A DNA stretch of 22,088 nucleotides, from the NCBI GenBank assembly GCA_964393545.1, contig CAYMUB010000031.1, positions 1-22,088 of the forward strand. The letters are read 5' to 3'. This DNA is from CAYMUB01 sp964393545 (GTDB lineage: Bacteria; Patescibacteriota; Microgenomatia; Daviesbacterales; UBA10151). The notes beneath the pieces were generated by a model. It saw only the letters and a program-made list of their open reading frames with translations. It was not told the DNA's origin and ran no database searches. Each line of letters begins with the position of its first letter. The stretch's first letter is position 1. Both the position numbers and the translations under genes were made by a program. Of the stretch, positions 1-6,593 are shown one piece after another.

Positions 1-1764
1 CAATCACAAACAGAGACTGTTTGGAGACAAGCCAATAAATATAAGGTGCCCTTGATTGCTTTTTCAAACAAAATGGATGTGGTGGGGGCTGATTTTTTAG
101 GCACTATTCAATCGGCCAGAGACAGATTAGGGGCAAATGCGGTTGCTTATAATTTGCCCATTGGTAAAGAAAATGATTTCAAAGGAGTGGTGGATTTGCT
201 AACTAAAACTGCTTTTATTTGGGAAGGTGACGAAACCGGAGCCAAATTTCACTCAATAGATATTCCTGCGGATATGATACCCGAGGTAGAAAAACACCGA
301 GAAAAATTAGTGGAAGAGATTGCCGGGTCAGATGATATTTTGATGGAAAAATATTTAGGTGGAGAAGAAATTCCAGTTGAAGATTTAAAAAAAGCCTTAA
401 GAAAGGCAGTTATTGATAATAAGATTGTGCCGGTTTTAGCCGGATCATCTCTTCGGAATAAAGGTGTGCAATTAATGCTTGATTGTGTGGTAGAATATTT
501 ACCTTCACCTCAAGATATTGGTTCTGTTTTTGGTTTAAACCCTTCAAATTTAGAAGAACAGATTGAAAGAAAAACTACCCAAACAGAGTCTTTATCAGCT
601 TTAGCTTTTAAAATTCAGGTTGATCCGCATGTTGGAAAATTAACTTATATCAGAATTTATTCAGGAACTTTGAAAAGCGGTACTTATGCTTATAACTCTA
701 CAAAAAAGATTAAGGAAAGAATTGGTAGGCTTTTGCTGATGCATGCCAATGATAGAGAAGAAATTGAGGAAGCATATGCGGGAGAAATTGTAGCAGCTGT
801 GGGATTGAAAGATACTATTACCGGAGATACTTTGTGTGATGAATCATCCCCTGTTATCTTAGAAAATATTTCTTTTCCAGAGCCAGTTATTTCTTTGGCA
901 ATTGAACCAAAAACTAAATCAGATCAGGAAAAATTAGGGTATGCCTTACAAAGGTTGTCTGAAGAAGATCCAACATTTAGGGTTAAAAGTGATCCTGAAA
1001 CCGGTCAAACTATCATTGCTGGAATGGGTGAGTTACAGCTGGAAGTATTGGTTGACAGAATGAAAAGAGAGTTTAAAGTTGAAGCCAATGTTGGTCAACC
1101 CCAAGTGGCTTATAAAGAGACAATTACTAAATTGGCTGAAGGTGAAGGTAAATACATCAGACAAACTGGTGGACGGGGACAATATGGACACTGTTTGCTT
1201 AGGATTGAACCTTTACCCCGCGGAACAGGCAGGGAATTTGTCTCAGAAATTGTAGGAGGAGCAATTCCTCGGGAATTTATTGCTCCAATTGAAAAAGGTG
1301 TGATTGAAAAAGAAGATACGGGAATTTTAGCCGGATATCCTGTAACTGATATTAAAGTAGTGGTTTATGATGGTTCTTTCCATGATGTTGATTCATCAGA
1401 AGTGGCTTTTAAAATTGCTGCTTCCTTAGGTTTGTCTGAAGCTGCCAAACAAGCAGACATGATTTTACTTGAGCCAATCATGAAGGTAGAGGTCACTACT
1501 CCTGAGGAATTCTTAGGTGAAATTATTGGTGACCTTTCTTCCAAAAGGGCTCAGATTTTATCATCTGAATCAAGAGGTAATGCCAGAGTTATTGTGGCAC
1601 TCGTGCCTCTTGCTGAAATGCACGGATATGCTACAGCTATAAGGAGCATGTCCCAAGGTCGTTCAACTTATTATATGGAAGCAGATCATTATGAACCAGT
1701 TCCATCCAACATTACTCAAAAGATTATTGAATCCTCAGGTTTTACAGGTAGAGTAGAACATTAG
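1..1764 (+). CDS. fusA: Elongation factor G, 5' truncated by window edge
   Basis: EF-G is the GTPase that drives ribosomal translocation and, with RRF, ribosome recycling. The frame is open from base 1 and gives 587 residues. Compared with about 700 for the family, roughly the first 115 residues (P-loop and switch regions) lie outside the window. Visible motifs are NKMD (the G4 base-specificity motif, residues 23-26), a G5-like GSSLRNKG near residue 147, the domain IV signature GGRGQYGH near residue 390, and the domain IV tip HDVDSSEVAFK near residue 461. The internal GTG at 46 is only an internal codon, because QSETVWRQ-type EF-G sequence precedes it in frame. The stop lies 2 nt before gpsA, so the two are probably co-transcribed. 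The upstream rpsL/rpsG expected in a str operon are not in view. Confidence 0.97.
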   Translation, partial: QSQTETVWRQANKYKVPLIAFSNKMDVVGADFLGTIQSARDRLGANAVAYNLPIGKENDFKGVVDLLTKTAFIWEGDETGAKFHSIDIPADMIPEVEKHREKLVEEIAGSDDILMEKYLGGEEIPVEDLKKALRKAVIDNKIVPVLAGSSLRNKGVQLMLDCVVEYLPSPQDIGSVFGLNPSNLEEQIERKTTQTESLSALAFKIQVDPHVGKLTYIRIYSGTLKSGTYAYNSTKKIKERIGRLLLMHANDREEIEEAYAGEIVAAVGLKDTITGDTLCDESSPVILENISFPEPVISLAIEPKTKSDQEKLGYALQRLSEEDPTFRVKSDPETGQTIIAGMGELQLEVLVDRMKREFKVEANVGQPQVAYKETITKLAEGEGKYIRQTGGRGQYGHCLLRIEPLPRGTGREFVSEIVGGAIPREFIAPIEKGVIEKEDTGILAGYPVTDIKVVVYDGSFHDVDSSEVAFKIAASLGLSEAAKQADMILLEPIMKVEVTTPEEFLGEIIGDLSSKRAQILSSESRGNARVIVALVPLAEMHGYATAIRSMSQGRSTYYMEADHYEPVPSNITQKIIESSGFTGRVEH

Positions 1765-1766
1765 TT

Positions 1767-2774
1767 ATGGATAAACTCAATATAGCAATTTTGCCTGCAG
1801 GGGCATGGGGGACTGCTTTAGCAGTTCCTCTTTCAGATAATGGGCATCAAGTGAAGTTGTATTTCAGACAAGAGAAAGATGCTCAAAGTTTTAACAAACA
1901 TAAACAAAATTTAAAACGACTTCCTCAAATTCAATTTAATGAGAATGTTTCTGGCACACACAATTTAGGAGTAACTGTTTCTCAAGCAGATATTTTAGTT
2001 TTAGCCTGTGATTGTGTTCATATCAGAAGTTTTTTTAAAACTATAAAACCTTATCTTAATAAAAATACAACAGTACTTTGTGTTTCAAAAGGTATTGAGG
2101 AAGAGACTAATTTGGGAATGTCTCAAGTTTTGAAAGATGTAGAACCAACAATTTCCTCAAAATTAGCTATCATGTCAGGGCCAAATTTCGCGATAGAAGT
2201 TGCCAAAAGATTACCTACTTTAACAGTAATTGCCGCCACAAATAAAACTCTGGCAAAACTTTTACAAAATACCTTCACTACTTCAAATTTTAGAGTTTAT
2301 ACCCAGGATGATGTGTTAGGGGTAGAACTGGGAGGAGCTTTGAAAAATGTGATAGCAATTGGGGTAGGGATTGGGGACGGGCTAAACATGGGTGAAAATA
2401 GCAGAGCAGCGCTTATTACCAGAGGAATTGCTGAGATGATTAGATTAGGTACTGCAATGGGTGCTAATAAATTAACGTTTACTGGTTTATCAGGTATGGG
2501 AGATCTAATTTTAAGCTGTACTAGTGGAAAAAGTAGAAACCATATGGCAGGTTTTAAAATAGGTCAAGGGGTAAATCCTAAAAATCTACTTGCTTCTCAT
2601 GAAACAATTGAAGGGCTTCATACGGTTAAATCAGCTGTTGTTTTAGCAAAGAAAAGAAAGGTAAAAATTCCCATAATGGAAACAGTTTATAAAATAGTAT
2701 ATCAAGAGCTTAAACCAAGGGAAGGATTTAAGCAATTAATGAAACTGGAATTAAGTAGTGAAAACGGAGATTAA
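1767..2774 (+). CDS. gpsA: Glycerol-3-phosphate dehydrogenase [NAD(P)+]
   Basis: Cytoplasmic enzyme that reduces dihydroxyacetone phosphate to sn-glycerol-3-phosphate, the backbone for phospholipid synthesis. The 335 residues match the family length. An N-terminal Rossmann fold starts at ILPAGAWGTALA (residues 8-19). The C-terminal catalytic part has SGPNFAIEVA, GGALKN with the conserved catalytic lysine, and SGMGDLILSCTSGKSRN. The first glycine of the usual GxGxxG is a proline here (PAGAWG), while the other two glycines are kept. The gene begins 2 nt after fusA, so it is likely translated from the same message. GpsA is not a usual str-operon member, so this placement is lineage-specific. Confidence 0.95.
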   Translation: MDKLNIAILPAGAWGTALAVPLSDNGHQVKLYFRQEKDAQSFNKHKQNLKRLPQIQFNENVSGTHNLGVTVSQADILVLACDCVHIRSFFKTIKPYLNKNTTVLCVSKGIEEETNLGMSQVLKDVEPTISSKLAIMSGPNFAIEVAKRLPTLTVIAATNKTLAKLLQNTFTTSNFRVYTQDDVLGVELGGALKNVIAIGVGIGDGLNMGENSRAALITRGIAEMIRLGTAMGANKLTFTGLSGMGDLILSCTSGKSRNHMAGFKIGQGVNPKNLLASHETIEGLHTVKSAVVLAKKRKVKIPIMETVYKIVYQELKPREGFKQLMKLELSSENGD

Positions 2775-2792
2775 TTTAGTATAATTACTAAA
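2775..2792 (+). promoter_or_regulatory. TATAAT box within a perfect inverted repeat
   Basis: TTTAGTA (2775-2781) and TACTAAA (2786-2792) form a perfect 7-bp inverted repeat around TAAT. The sequence TATAAT (2780-2785) sits in the repeat and matches the -10 consensus exactly. No good -35 is visible; GTGAAA at 2758-2763 with a 16-nt spacer is the best. The expected transcription start falls at about 2791-2793, on the ATG at 2792, so a transcript would be nearly leaderless. The dyad could instead be an operator or a weak post-gpsA hairpin. Confidence 0.35.
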
Positions 2793-2970
2793 TGGAAACA
2801 GGAAAGAATAGTACAGGAGTTATAAAGGTAGCATTAGAACCAGCACAGTAAAAAAGCTTAGAGAAGCAAAAACCCCAGAATTTGGAAGATTAGTTGATAA
2901 AGATGTGTGGCAGATTCCAGAAAGACAAGATAATCCTTGGGGAAAAACTAAAAACCCCCAAAACAAATAA
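2792..2970 (+). pseudogene. Small unknown ORF, apparently broken by a 1-nt deletion
   Basis: From ATG 2792 the frame reads METGKNSTGVIK and then stops early (19 aa in all). Switching frame by one base at the A-run near 2826 gives an open continuation, GSIRTSTVKKLREAKTPEFG and so on to residues NPQNK and a TAA at 2968-2970. One added A (ATAAAAGG in place of ATAAAGG) would give one 59-aa hydrophilic basic protein. The total length of 179 nt is exactly one short of 60 codons. I recognise no family. The alternatives are a real frameshift mutation, a sequencing or assembly error in a homopolymer, or translation of the second frame from a non-ATG codon. Translation-like composition (paired charged residues, Trp and Pro in a plausible tail) suggests former or actual coding. 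Confidence 0.5.
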
Positions 2971-2988
2971 AGTAGTATTATTAAATTT

Positions 2989-3336
2989 ATGCAAAAAGGA
3001 TTTGTAGCTATTTTCATAATAGTGGGAATTTTGCTATTCAGTGGAATTGTAGGTGGAGTATATGTTTACAAAACTCGAAGTGAAAAAAGTAAAGTTTTTC
3101 ATGATGAATATGGGATGCCAATACTGATACCCTCTAAATCTCCTGAGCCAAATAACAAACCTATTCCAGATACAAAACCTCAAGATGATCAAACTGCAAT
3201 TCCAACTAATATGGAAGGTAAAGCTTGTGGAGGGTTTGCAGGAGAAAAGGGAGATCGGGCTTGTCCTGAAGGATATTACTGTAAATACCCGAAACCTGTA
3301 TATCCTGATGCTGCTGGAAAATGTGTTAAAAGATAA
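2989..3336 (+). CDS. Membrane-anchored Cys-rich small extracytoplasmic protein, unknown
   Basis: The 115-aa protein has a short basic start (MQKGF), one hydrophobic segment at about residues 5-27 (AIFIIVGILLFSGIVGGVYV), a Pro/Lys/Asp-rich linker at about residues 45-74, and a small C-terminal module with four cysteines in the pattern CGGF-x7-C-PEGYYC-x12-C, including PDAAGKC near the end. This looks like an N-terminally anchored or secreted protein with a disulfide-stabilised mini-domain. Similar CGG/CPxGYxC/PDAxGxC modules occur in secreted bacterial proteins, but I cannot name a function. The hydrophobic start resembles a signal anchor, without the lipobox Cys of a lipoprotein. It sits between the broken small ORF and tuf, and its neighbours give no functional clue. 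Confidence 0.75.
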   Translation: MQKGFVAIFIIVGILLFSGIVGGVYVYKTRSEKSKVFHDEYGMPILIPSKSPEPNNKPIPDTKPQDDQTAIPTNMEGKACGGFAGEKGDRACPEGYYCKYPKPVYPDAAGKCVKR

Positions 3337-3339
3337 CTA

Positions 3340-3368
3340 TTGCATTTTGGGTGAAATTTTTGTATATT
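3340..3368 (+). promoter_or_regulatory. Promoter of tuf
   Basis: A -35-like TTGCAT (3340-3345) and a -10-like TATATT (3363-3368) are separated by 17 nt in the non-coding gap before tuf. The predicted start at about 3375 gives a leader of about 38 nt. The same TTGCAT -35 with a 17-nt spacer recurs before rplC. Confidence 0.6.
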
Positions 3369-3375
3369 ATCAAAG

Positions 3376-3400
3376 CAGCGTAATCAAAAACGCTGTTTTT
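3376..3400 (+). terminator. Short hairpin plus T5 before tuf
   Basis: CAGCG (3376-3380) pairs with CGCTG (3391-3395) over a 10-nt loop and is followed by TTTTT (3396-3400). The 5-bp stem is weak for an intrinsic terminator. It could end transcripts from the upstream small gene, or form a protective 5' hairpin on tuf mRNA, since the predicted tuf start is right at its 5' edge. Confidence 0.4.
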
Positions 3401-3412
3401 AAAGACTAAATT

Positions 3413-4597
3413 ATGGCTGATCAGAAAAAATTTGATAGATCAAAACCTCACGTAAATGTTGGAACCATGGGTCATGTTGATCATGGTAAAACAACTTTAA
3501 CTGCTGCTATTACCTCAGTGTTGGCTAAAAAAGGCCTGGCAGAGGCTCGTTCAGTTGATCAAATTGATAATGCTCCTGAAGAAAAAGCCCGTGGAATTAC
3601 CATTAATATTTCTCACCAGGAATATGAAACAGAAAAAAGACACTATGCTCATATTGACATGCCAGGTCATGCAGATTACATCAAAAACATGATTACTGGT
3701 GCTGCTCAAACTGACGGAGCAATTTTAGTTGTTTCTGCTCCAGATGGACCAATGCCTCAAACCAGAGAACATTTGCTTTTAGCAAGACAAGTAGGAGTCC
3801 CAGCAATTGTAGTATTTTTAAATAAAGTTGATATGGTTGATGATCCTGAACTTTTGGATTTGGTGGAAGAAGAAGTTCGGGATTTACTTAAGAAATATGA
3901 ATATGATCCACAGTCTCCCATAATCAGAGGCTCTGCTAAAAAAGCTTTAGAGGGTGATCCTGAAGCTGTTAAGGCAGTTGAAGAGTTAATGAATAAAGTT
4001 GATGAATGGATTCCCACTCCTGTCAGAGATGTTGATAAGCCATTCCTGATGGCAGTTGAAGATGTTTTCTCAATTAAAGGTCGTGGAACAGTTGTAACTG
4101 GAAGAATTGAAAGAGGGCATGTTAAGGTTAACGAAGAAATAGAGATTGTTGGTATTAAACCAACTAAAAAATCAGTTGTGACTGGTATTGAGATGTTTCA
4201 TAAATTACTTGATGAAGGACAAGCAGGAGATAATGCCGGAGTTTTACTTAGAGGTGTTGAAAAAGATGATGTAGAAAGAGGACAGGTTCTTGCAAAAACC
4301 GGTTCAATTACTCCTCACTCTGAGTTTGAAGCAGAAGTATATATCTTATCCAAAGAAGAAGGCGGCAGACATACTCCATTTTTTAAAGGTTACAGACCAC
4401 AATTTTACATTAGAACTACAGATGTAACTGGTGAAGTTCAACTTCCTGAAGGTGTTGAAATGGCTATGCCAGGAGATACTGTTAAAATTACTGGAAAGCT
4501 TATAACTCCAGTTGCTATGGAAGATGGTTTAAGATTTGCAGTTCGTGAAGGTGGAAAAACTGTTGGTGCAGGGGTTATTACAAAAATAATCGCTTAA
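3413..4597 (+). CDS. tuf: Elongation factor Tu
   Basis: EF-Tu is the GTPase that delivers aminoacyl-tRNA to the ribosomal A site. Its 394 residues match the family length. Visible motifs are the P-loop GHVDHGKT (residues 20-27), ARGITI of switch I (59-64), DMPGHADY of switch II (82-89, with the catalytic His), and the G4 motif NKVD (138-141), followed by beta-barrel domains 2 and 3 (GRGTVVTGRIERG; GGRHTPFFKGYRPQFY). The start ATG has no obvious Shine-Dalgarno sequence. It lies 12 nt after the hairpin/T5 element and has its own promoter. It precedes rpsJ by 25 nt, the usual str-to-S10 junction. Confidence 0.98.
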   Translation: MADQKKFDRSKPHVNVGTMGHVDHGKTTLTAAITSVLAKKGLAEARSVDQIDNAPEEKARGITINISHQEYETEKRHYAHIDMPGHADYIKNMITGAAQTDGAILVVSAPDGPMPQTREHLLLARQVGVPAIVVFLNKVDMVDDPELLDLVEEEVRDLLKKYEYDPQSPIIRGSAKKALEGDPEAVKAVEELMNKVDEWIPTPVRDVDKPFLMAVEDVFSIKGRGTVVTGRIERGHVKVNEEIEIVGIKPTKKSVVTGIEMFHKLLDEGQAGDNAGVLLRGVEKDDVERGQVLAKTGSITPHSEFEAEVYILSKEEGGRHTPFFKGYRPQFYIRTTDVTGEVQLPEGVEMAMPGDTVKITGKLITPVAMEDGLRFAVREGGKTVGAGVITKIIA

Positions 4598-4622
4598 GTT
4601 TTTTGTACATTGAAAGGGAAAT

Positions 4623-4931
4623 ATGCCAAGAGGACGTATCCGTGTTAAATTAAAAAGCTACGATCATCGGGTGTTGGATAACACTTGTGAATCTTTATTG
4701 GATACAGCTTTACGAACCGGTGCAAAAATCGTTGGCCCAGTCCCTTTACCCACTCAGATTCAAAGAATTACCGTTTTAAGATCTCCCCATACTGATAAAG
4801 ATTCCAGAGAAGCATTTGAAATAAAAACCCATAAAAGAATGGTTGATATCATAGAACCCACTCAAAAAACTATAGATTCTTTAATGCATCTGGAAATCCC
4901 TGCTGGAGTTGATATTGAAGTAAAGATGTAG
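4623..4931 (+). CDS. rpsJ: 30S ribosomal protein S10 (uS10)
   Basis: S10 is a component of the 30S head and also the NusE partner of NusB in antitermination. The 102 residues match the family. The sequence shows RIRVKLKSYDHRVLD at the N-terminus, GPVPLPTQIQRITVLRSPH in the long hairpin loop, and FEIKTHKRMVDI downstream. A purine stretch (AAAGGGAA) precedes the ATG. In most bacteria rplC follows closely. Here 194 nt of leader containing a promoter and a terminator hairpin separate them. Confidence 0.97.
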   Translation: MPRGRIRVKLKSYDHRVLDNTCESLLDTALRTGAKIVGPVPLPTQIQRITVLRSPHTDKDSREAFEIKTHKRMVDIIEPTQKTIDSLMHLEIPAGVDIEVKM

Positions 4932-4958
4932 ATTGAGTCAAACTATATCAATTTGCCC

Positions 4959-4987
4959 TTGCATTTGAGCGTGAGCTTTGTTACAAT
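4959..4987 (+). promoter_or_regulatory. Extended -10 promoter upstream of rplC
   Basis: TTGCAT (4959-4964), a 17-nt spacer and TACAAT (4982-4987), preceded by TG at 4979-4980 (TGTTACAAT), form a good sigma-70 type extended -10 promoter. The predicted start is near 4994. The nine-base word CCCTTGCAT occurs at 4956-4964, covering the -35, and again at 4989-4997, around the start. This is a 33-nt direct repeat that could be an operator. Confidence 0.65.
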
Positions 4988-4993
4988 TCCCTT

Positions 4994-5119
4994 GCATGAC
5001 CATTTCAAGTGGTTAATTAATAGTTTGATATTTTCAGTAGATCGTGCGTCGATTTAACGATACGACGATTGAAATCGAGATACTGAGTGAGACCCTGAGT
5101 GAAGTCGAAGGGCTCACTC
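4994..5119 (+). promoter_or_regulatory. Structured leader of the rplC operon, putative attenuator
   Basis: This is non-coding sequence between the promoter and rplC, ending in a strong terminator hairpin. Upstream of the hairpin lie overlapping inverted repeats that could form alternative stems, including ACCA/TGGT around 4999-5014, CGTCG/CGACG around 5047-5067, and CGATTT/AAATCG around 5050-5077. The order promoter, alternative stems, terminator, start codon is that of an attenuation leader, perhaps responding to an r-protein encoded downstream such as L4 or L3. The ligand is inference; no known leader family was recognised. Confidence 0.45.
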
Positions 5120-5125
5120 TTTTTT
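5085..5125 (+). terminator. Strong intrinsic terminator or attenuator hairpin before rplC
   Basis: GAGTGAG (5085-5091), a bulged A, and CCCT (5093-5096) pair with AGGG (5109-5112) and CTCACTC (5113-5119), giving an 11-bp stem directly followed by T6 (5120-5125). The loop contains GAGTGAAGTCGA, so the inner part reads CCCTGAGTGAAGTCGAAGGG. This resembles the interspersed CCTGAG-GTCGAAGG palindromes that I recall from diverse environmental genomes. The rplC ATG begins on the base after the T-run. Confidence 0.8.
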
Positions 5126-5875
5126 ATGGTTAACACACTTTTAGGAATTAAAAAACAAATGACTAGCACTTATGACTCTCGTGGCAGAAGAGTGGGAGCA
5201 ACTGTGGTGGAAATTGCTCCGAATCTGGTCACTCAAATAAAATCTGCTGATGGTAAAGATGGTTATAATGCATTGCAGCTTGGGTATGGAACTAAGAAAT
5301 CAGTCAAAAAGCCTCAAATTGGCCATGCTAAAAAGATTGGAGTAGAAAGACTCATCCGCTGGTTTAGGGAAATTAAGGGAGATCAGGGTAACGGAGAAGA
5401 CACAAAGCCTGGAACAGCCATAAAGTTGGACCAGGTTTTTTCTATAGGTGATGCAGTTAAAGTTCAAGGAGTTTCCAAGGGTAAGGGTTTTCAAGGTGGA
5501 GTCAGGCGTCATGGATTTCATGGAGGATCAAGAACCCATGGTCAATCAGACAGACAAAGAGCTCCAGGTTCGATAGGTTCTGGAACAACTCCGGGCAGAG
5601 TTTATAAAGGGAAAAGAATGGCCGGACATATGGGAGATATCTCTGTAACAATAAAAAATCTAGAAATAGTAGGAATGGATAAAGTAAAAAATCTGGTAGT
5701 AGTAAAGGGTGCTATACCAGGACCAACTGGTAGTTTAATAACTATTACAAAAATAGGAAGAATTAAAGGTTATACTCCCCCACCTGAGGAAAAGATAGAT
5801 GAAGAAGTAGTTGCTGAAGAAGTAAAAGAGTCTCAAGAAACACCAAAAGAGGGAGTGGAAAATGCCGGTAAGTAA
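5126..5875 (+). CDS. rplC: 50S ribosomal protein L3 (uL3)
   Basis: L3 is an early-assembly 50S protein that reaches the peptidyl-transferase region. The ATG at 5126 gives MVNTLLGIKKQMTSTYD, which aligns with the usual L3 start. A GTG at 5099 in the same frame lies inside the terminator loop and is rejected. The product is 249 aa against about 210 usually. The core has GVSKGKGFQGG, RTHGQSDRQRAPGSIG, TTPGRVYKGKRMAGHMG and a final VVVKGAIPGP. The extra length is an acidic Glu/Val/Lys tail after about residue 212. No Shine-Dalgarno sequence at good spacing is seen, since the upstream bases are the terminator. It overlaps rplD by 14 nt. Confidence 0.96.
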   Translation: MVNTLLGIKKQMTSTYDSRGRRVGATVVEIAPNLVTQIKSADGKDGYNALQLGYGTKKSVKKPQIGHAKKIGVERLIRWFREIKGDQGNGEDTKPGTAIKLDQVFSIGDAVKVQGVSKGKGFQGGVRRHGFHGGSRTHGQSDRQRAPGSIGSGTTPGRVYKGKRMAGHMGDISVTIKNLEIVGMDKVKNLVVVKGAIPGPTGSLITITKIGRIKGYTPPPEEKIDEEVVAEEVKESQETPKEGVENAGK

Positions 5876-6593
5876 ACCAAAAAAAGTTGTTAAAACAACT
5901 AAAAAATTATCAGCCTTTTCTATTCCAGTTTATTCTATTACTGGAAAAGAAACTGGTCCTTTGGCATTACCAAAAGAAATTTTTGGCACAAAAGTGAATA
6001 AAAATCTTCTTTCACAAGCAATTAGAGTTTATATGACTAACCAAAAAGATTTTACTGCCAATACTAAAACCCGGGGTGAGGTTGAAGGTTCGACAGTTAA
6101 AATTTATAGACAAAAAGGAACAGGTAGAGCCAGACACGGTGCAATTAGGGCTCCGATTTTTGTAGGTGGAGGAATTGTCTTTGGACCTCAACCTAGAAAT
6201 GTCAGATTAAATATGCCTACCAGAATGAAGAAAGTTGCCCTATTTTCAGCTCTTTCTTCTAAATTAGCTGACAAAAATATAGTAGGTCTTTCAGGAATTG
6301 AAAAAGCATCAGGTAAAACAAAAGAGATGTTCAAACTAATATCAATAATTACCCAGACCCAATTTTCAGATAAAAAGAAAAAAAGGATTAGTGCTTTAAT
6401 TGTAACAGCTCCAAAAACTGATAATGTAGTACTGCGTGGATCAAGAAATATTCCAGGGGTAACCATACTGCCTGCAAATTTGCTGAATGCTTATGAAATT
6501 TTGAAGCACGAAATGCTGTTAATTACAAAAGAGGCAGTTGAAACATTTTTACCAAAGGAGGAGAAGGGTCCAGTGGACCTTTCGAGTAAATGA
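5862..6593 (+). CDS. rplD: 50S ribosomal protein L4 (uL4)
   Basis: L4 lines the peptide exit tunnel through its extended loop and in enterobacteria also represses the S10 operon. The product is 243 aa. The loop signature is visible as IYRQKGTGRARHGAIRAPIF (about residues 83-102), followed by GGGIVFGPQPR. A basic Lys/Val N-terminal extension of about 15 residues precedes the fold. A GAGGGAGTGG purine stretch before the ATG serves as ribosome-binding site. It begins inside rplC, and its TGA overlaps the rplW ATG (ATGA). A compact palindrome encodes the last residues GPVDLSS. Confidence 0.96.
   Translation: MPVSKPKKVVKTTKKLSAFSIPVYSITGKETGPLALPKEIFGTKVNKNLLSQAIRVYMTNQKDFTANTKTRGEVEGSTVKIYRQKGTGRARHGAIRAPIFVGGGIVFGPQPRNVRLNMPTRMKKVALFSALSSKLADKNIVGLSGIEKASGKTKEMFKLISIITQTQFSDKKKKRISALIVTAPKTDNVVLRGSRNIPGVTILPANLLNAYEILKHEMLLITKEAVETFLPKEEKGPVDLSSK
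6555..6590 (+). promoter_or_regulatory. Distant Shine-Dalgarno plus bridging hairpin before rplW
   Basis: AAGGAGG (6555-6561), a full anti-16S complement, lies 28 nt before the rplW ATG (6590), too far for direct use. Between them AGGGTCC (6565-6571) and GGACCTT (6575-6581) form a 7-bp stem with one G-U pair and an AGT triloop. Folding would reduce the effective spacing to 11 nt. The ATGA stop/start overlap with rplD would also support coupling, so the hairpin role is a hypothesis. Confidence 0.45.

Noticed and set aside
2820..3017. 65-codon open frame on the minus strand with hydrophobic residues
   Set aside because: It is antisense to the small ORF and to the start of the anchored Cys protein, with no ribosome-binding site; the plus-strand reading explains the sequence better.
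3185..3409. 74-codon alternative plus-strand frame over the Cys-rich gene
   Set aside because: It overlaps a gene with clear signal anchor and Cys pattern and runs through the tuf promoter and hairpin.
5099..5125. GTG at 5099 as the rplC start
   Set aside because: It would lie in the loop of the terminator hairpin and add residues absent from the L3 family; ATG 5126 matches the family.
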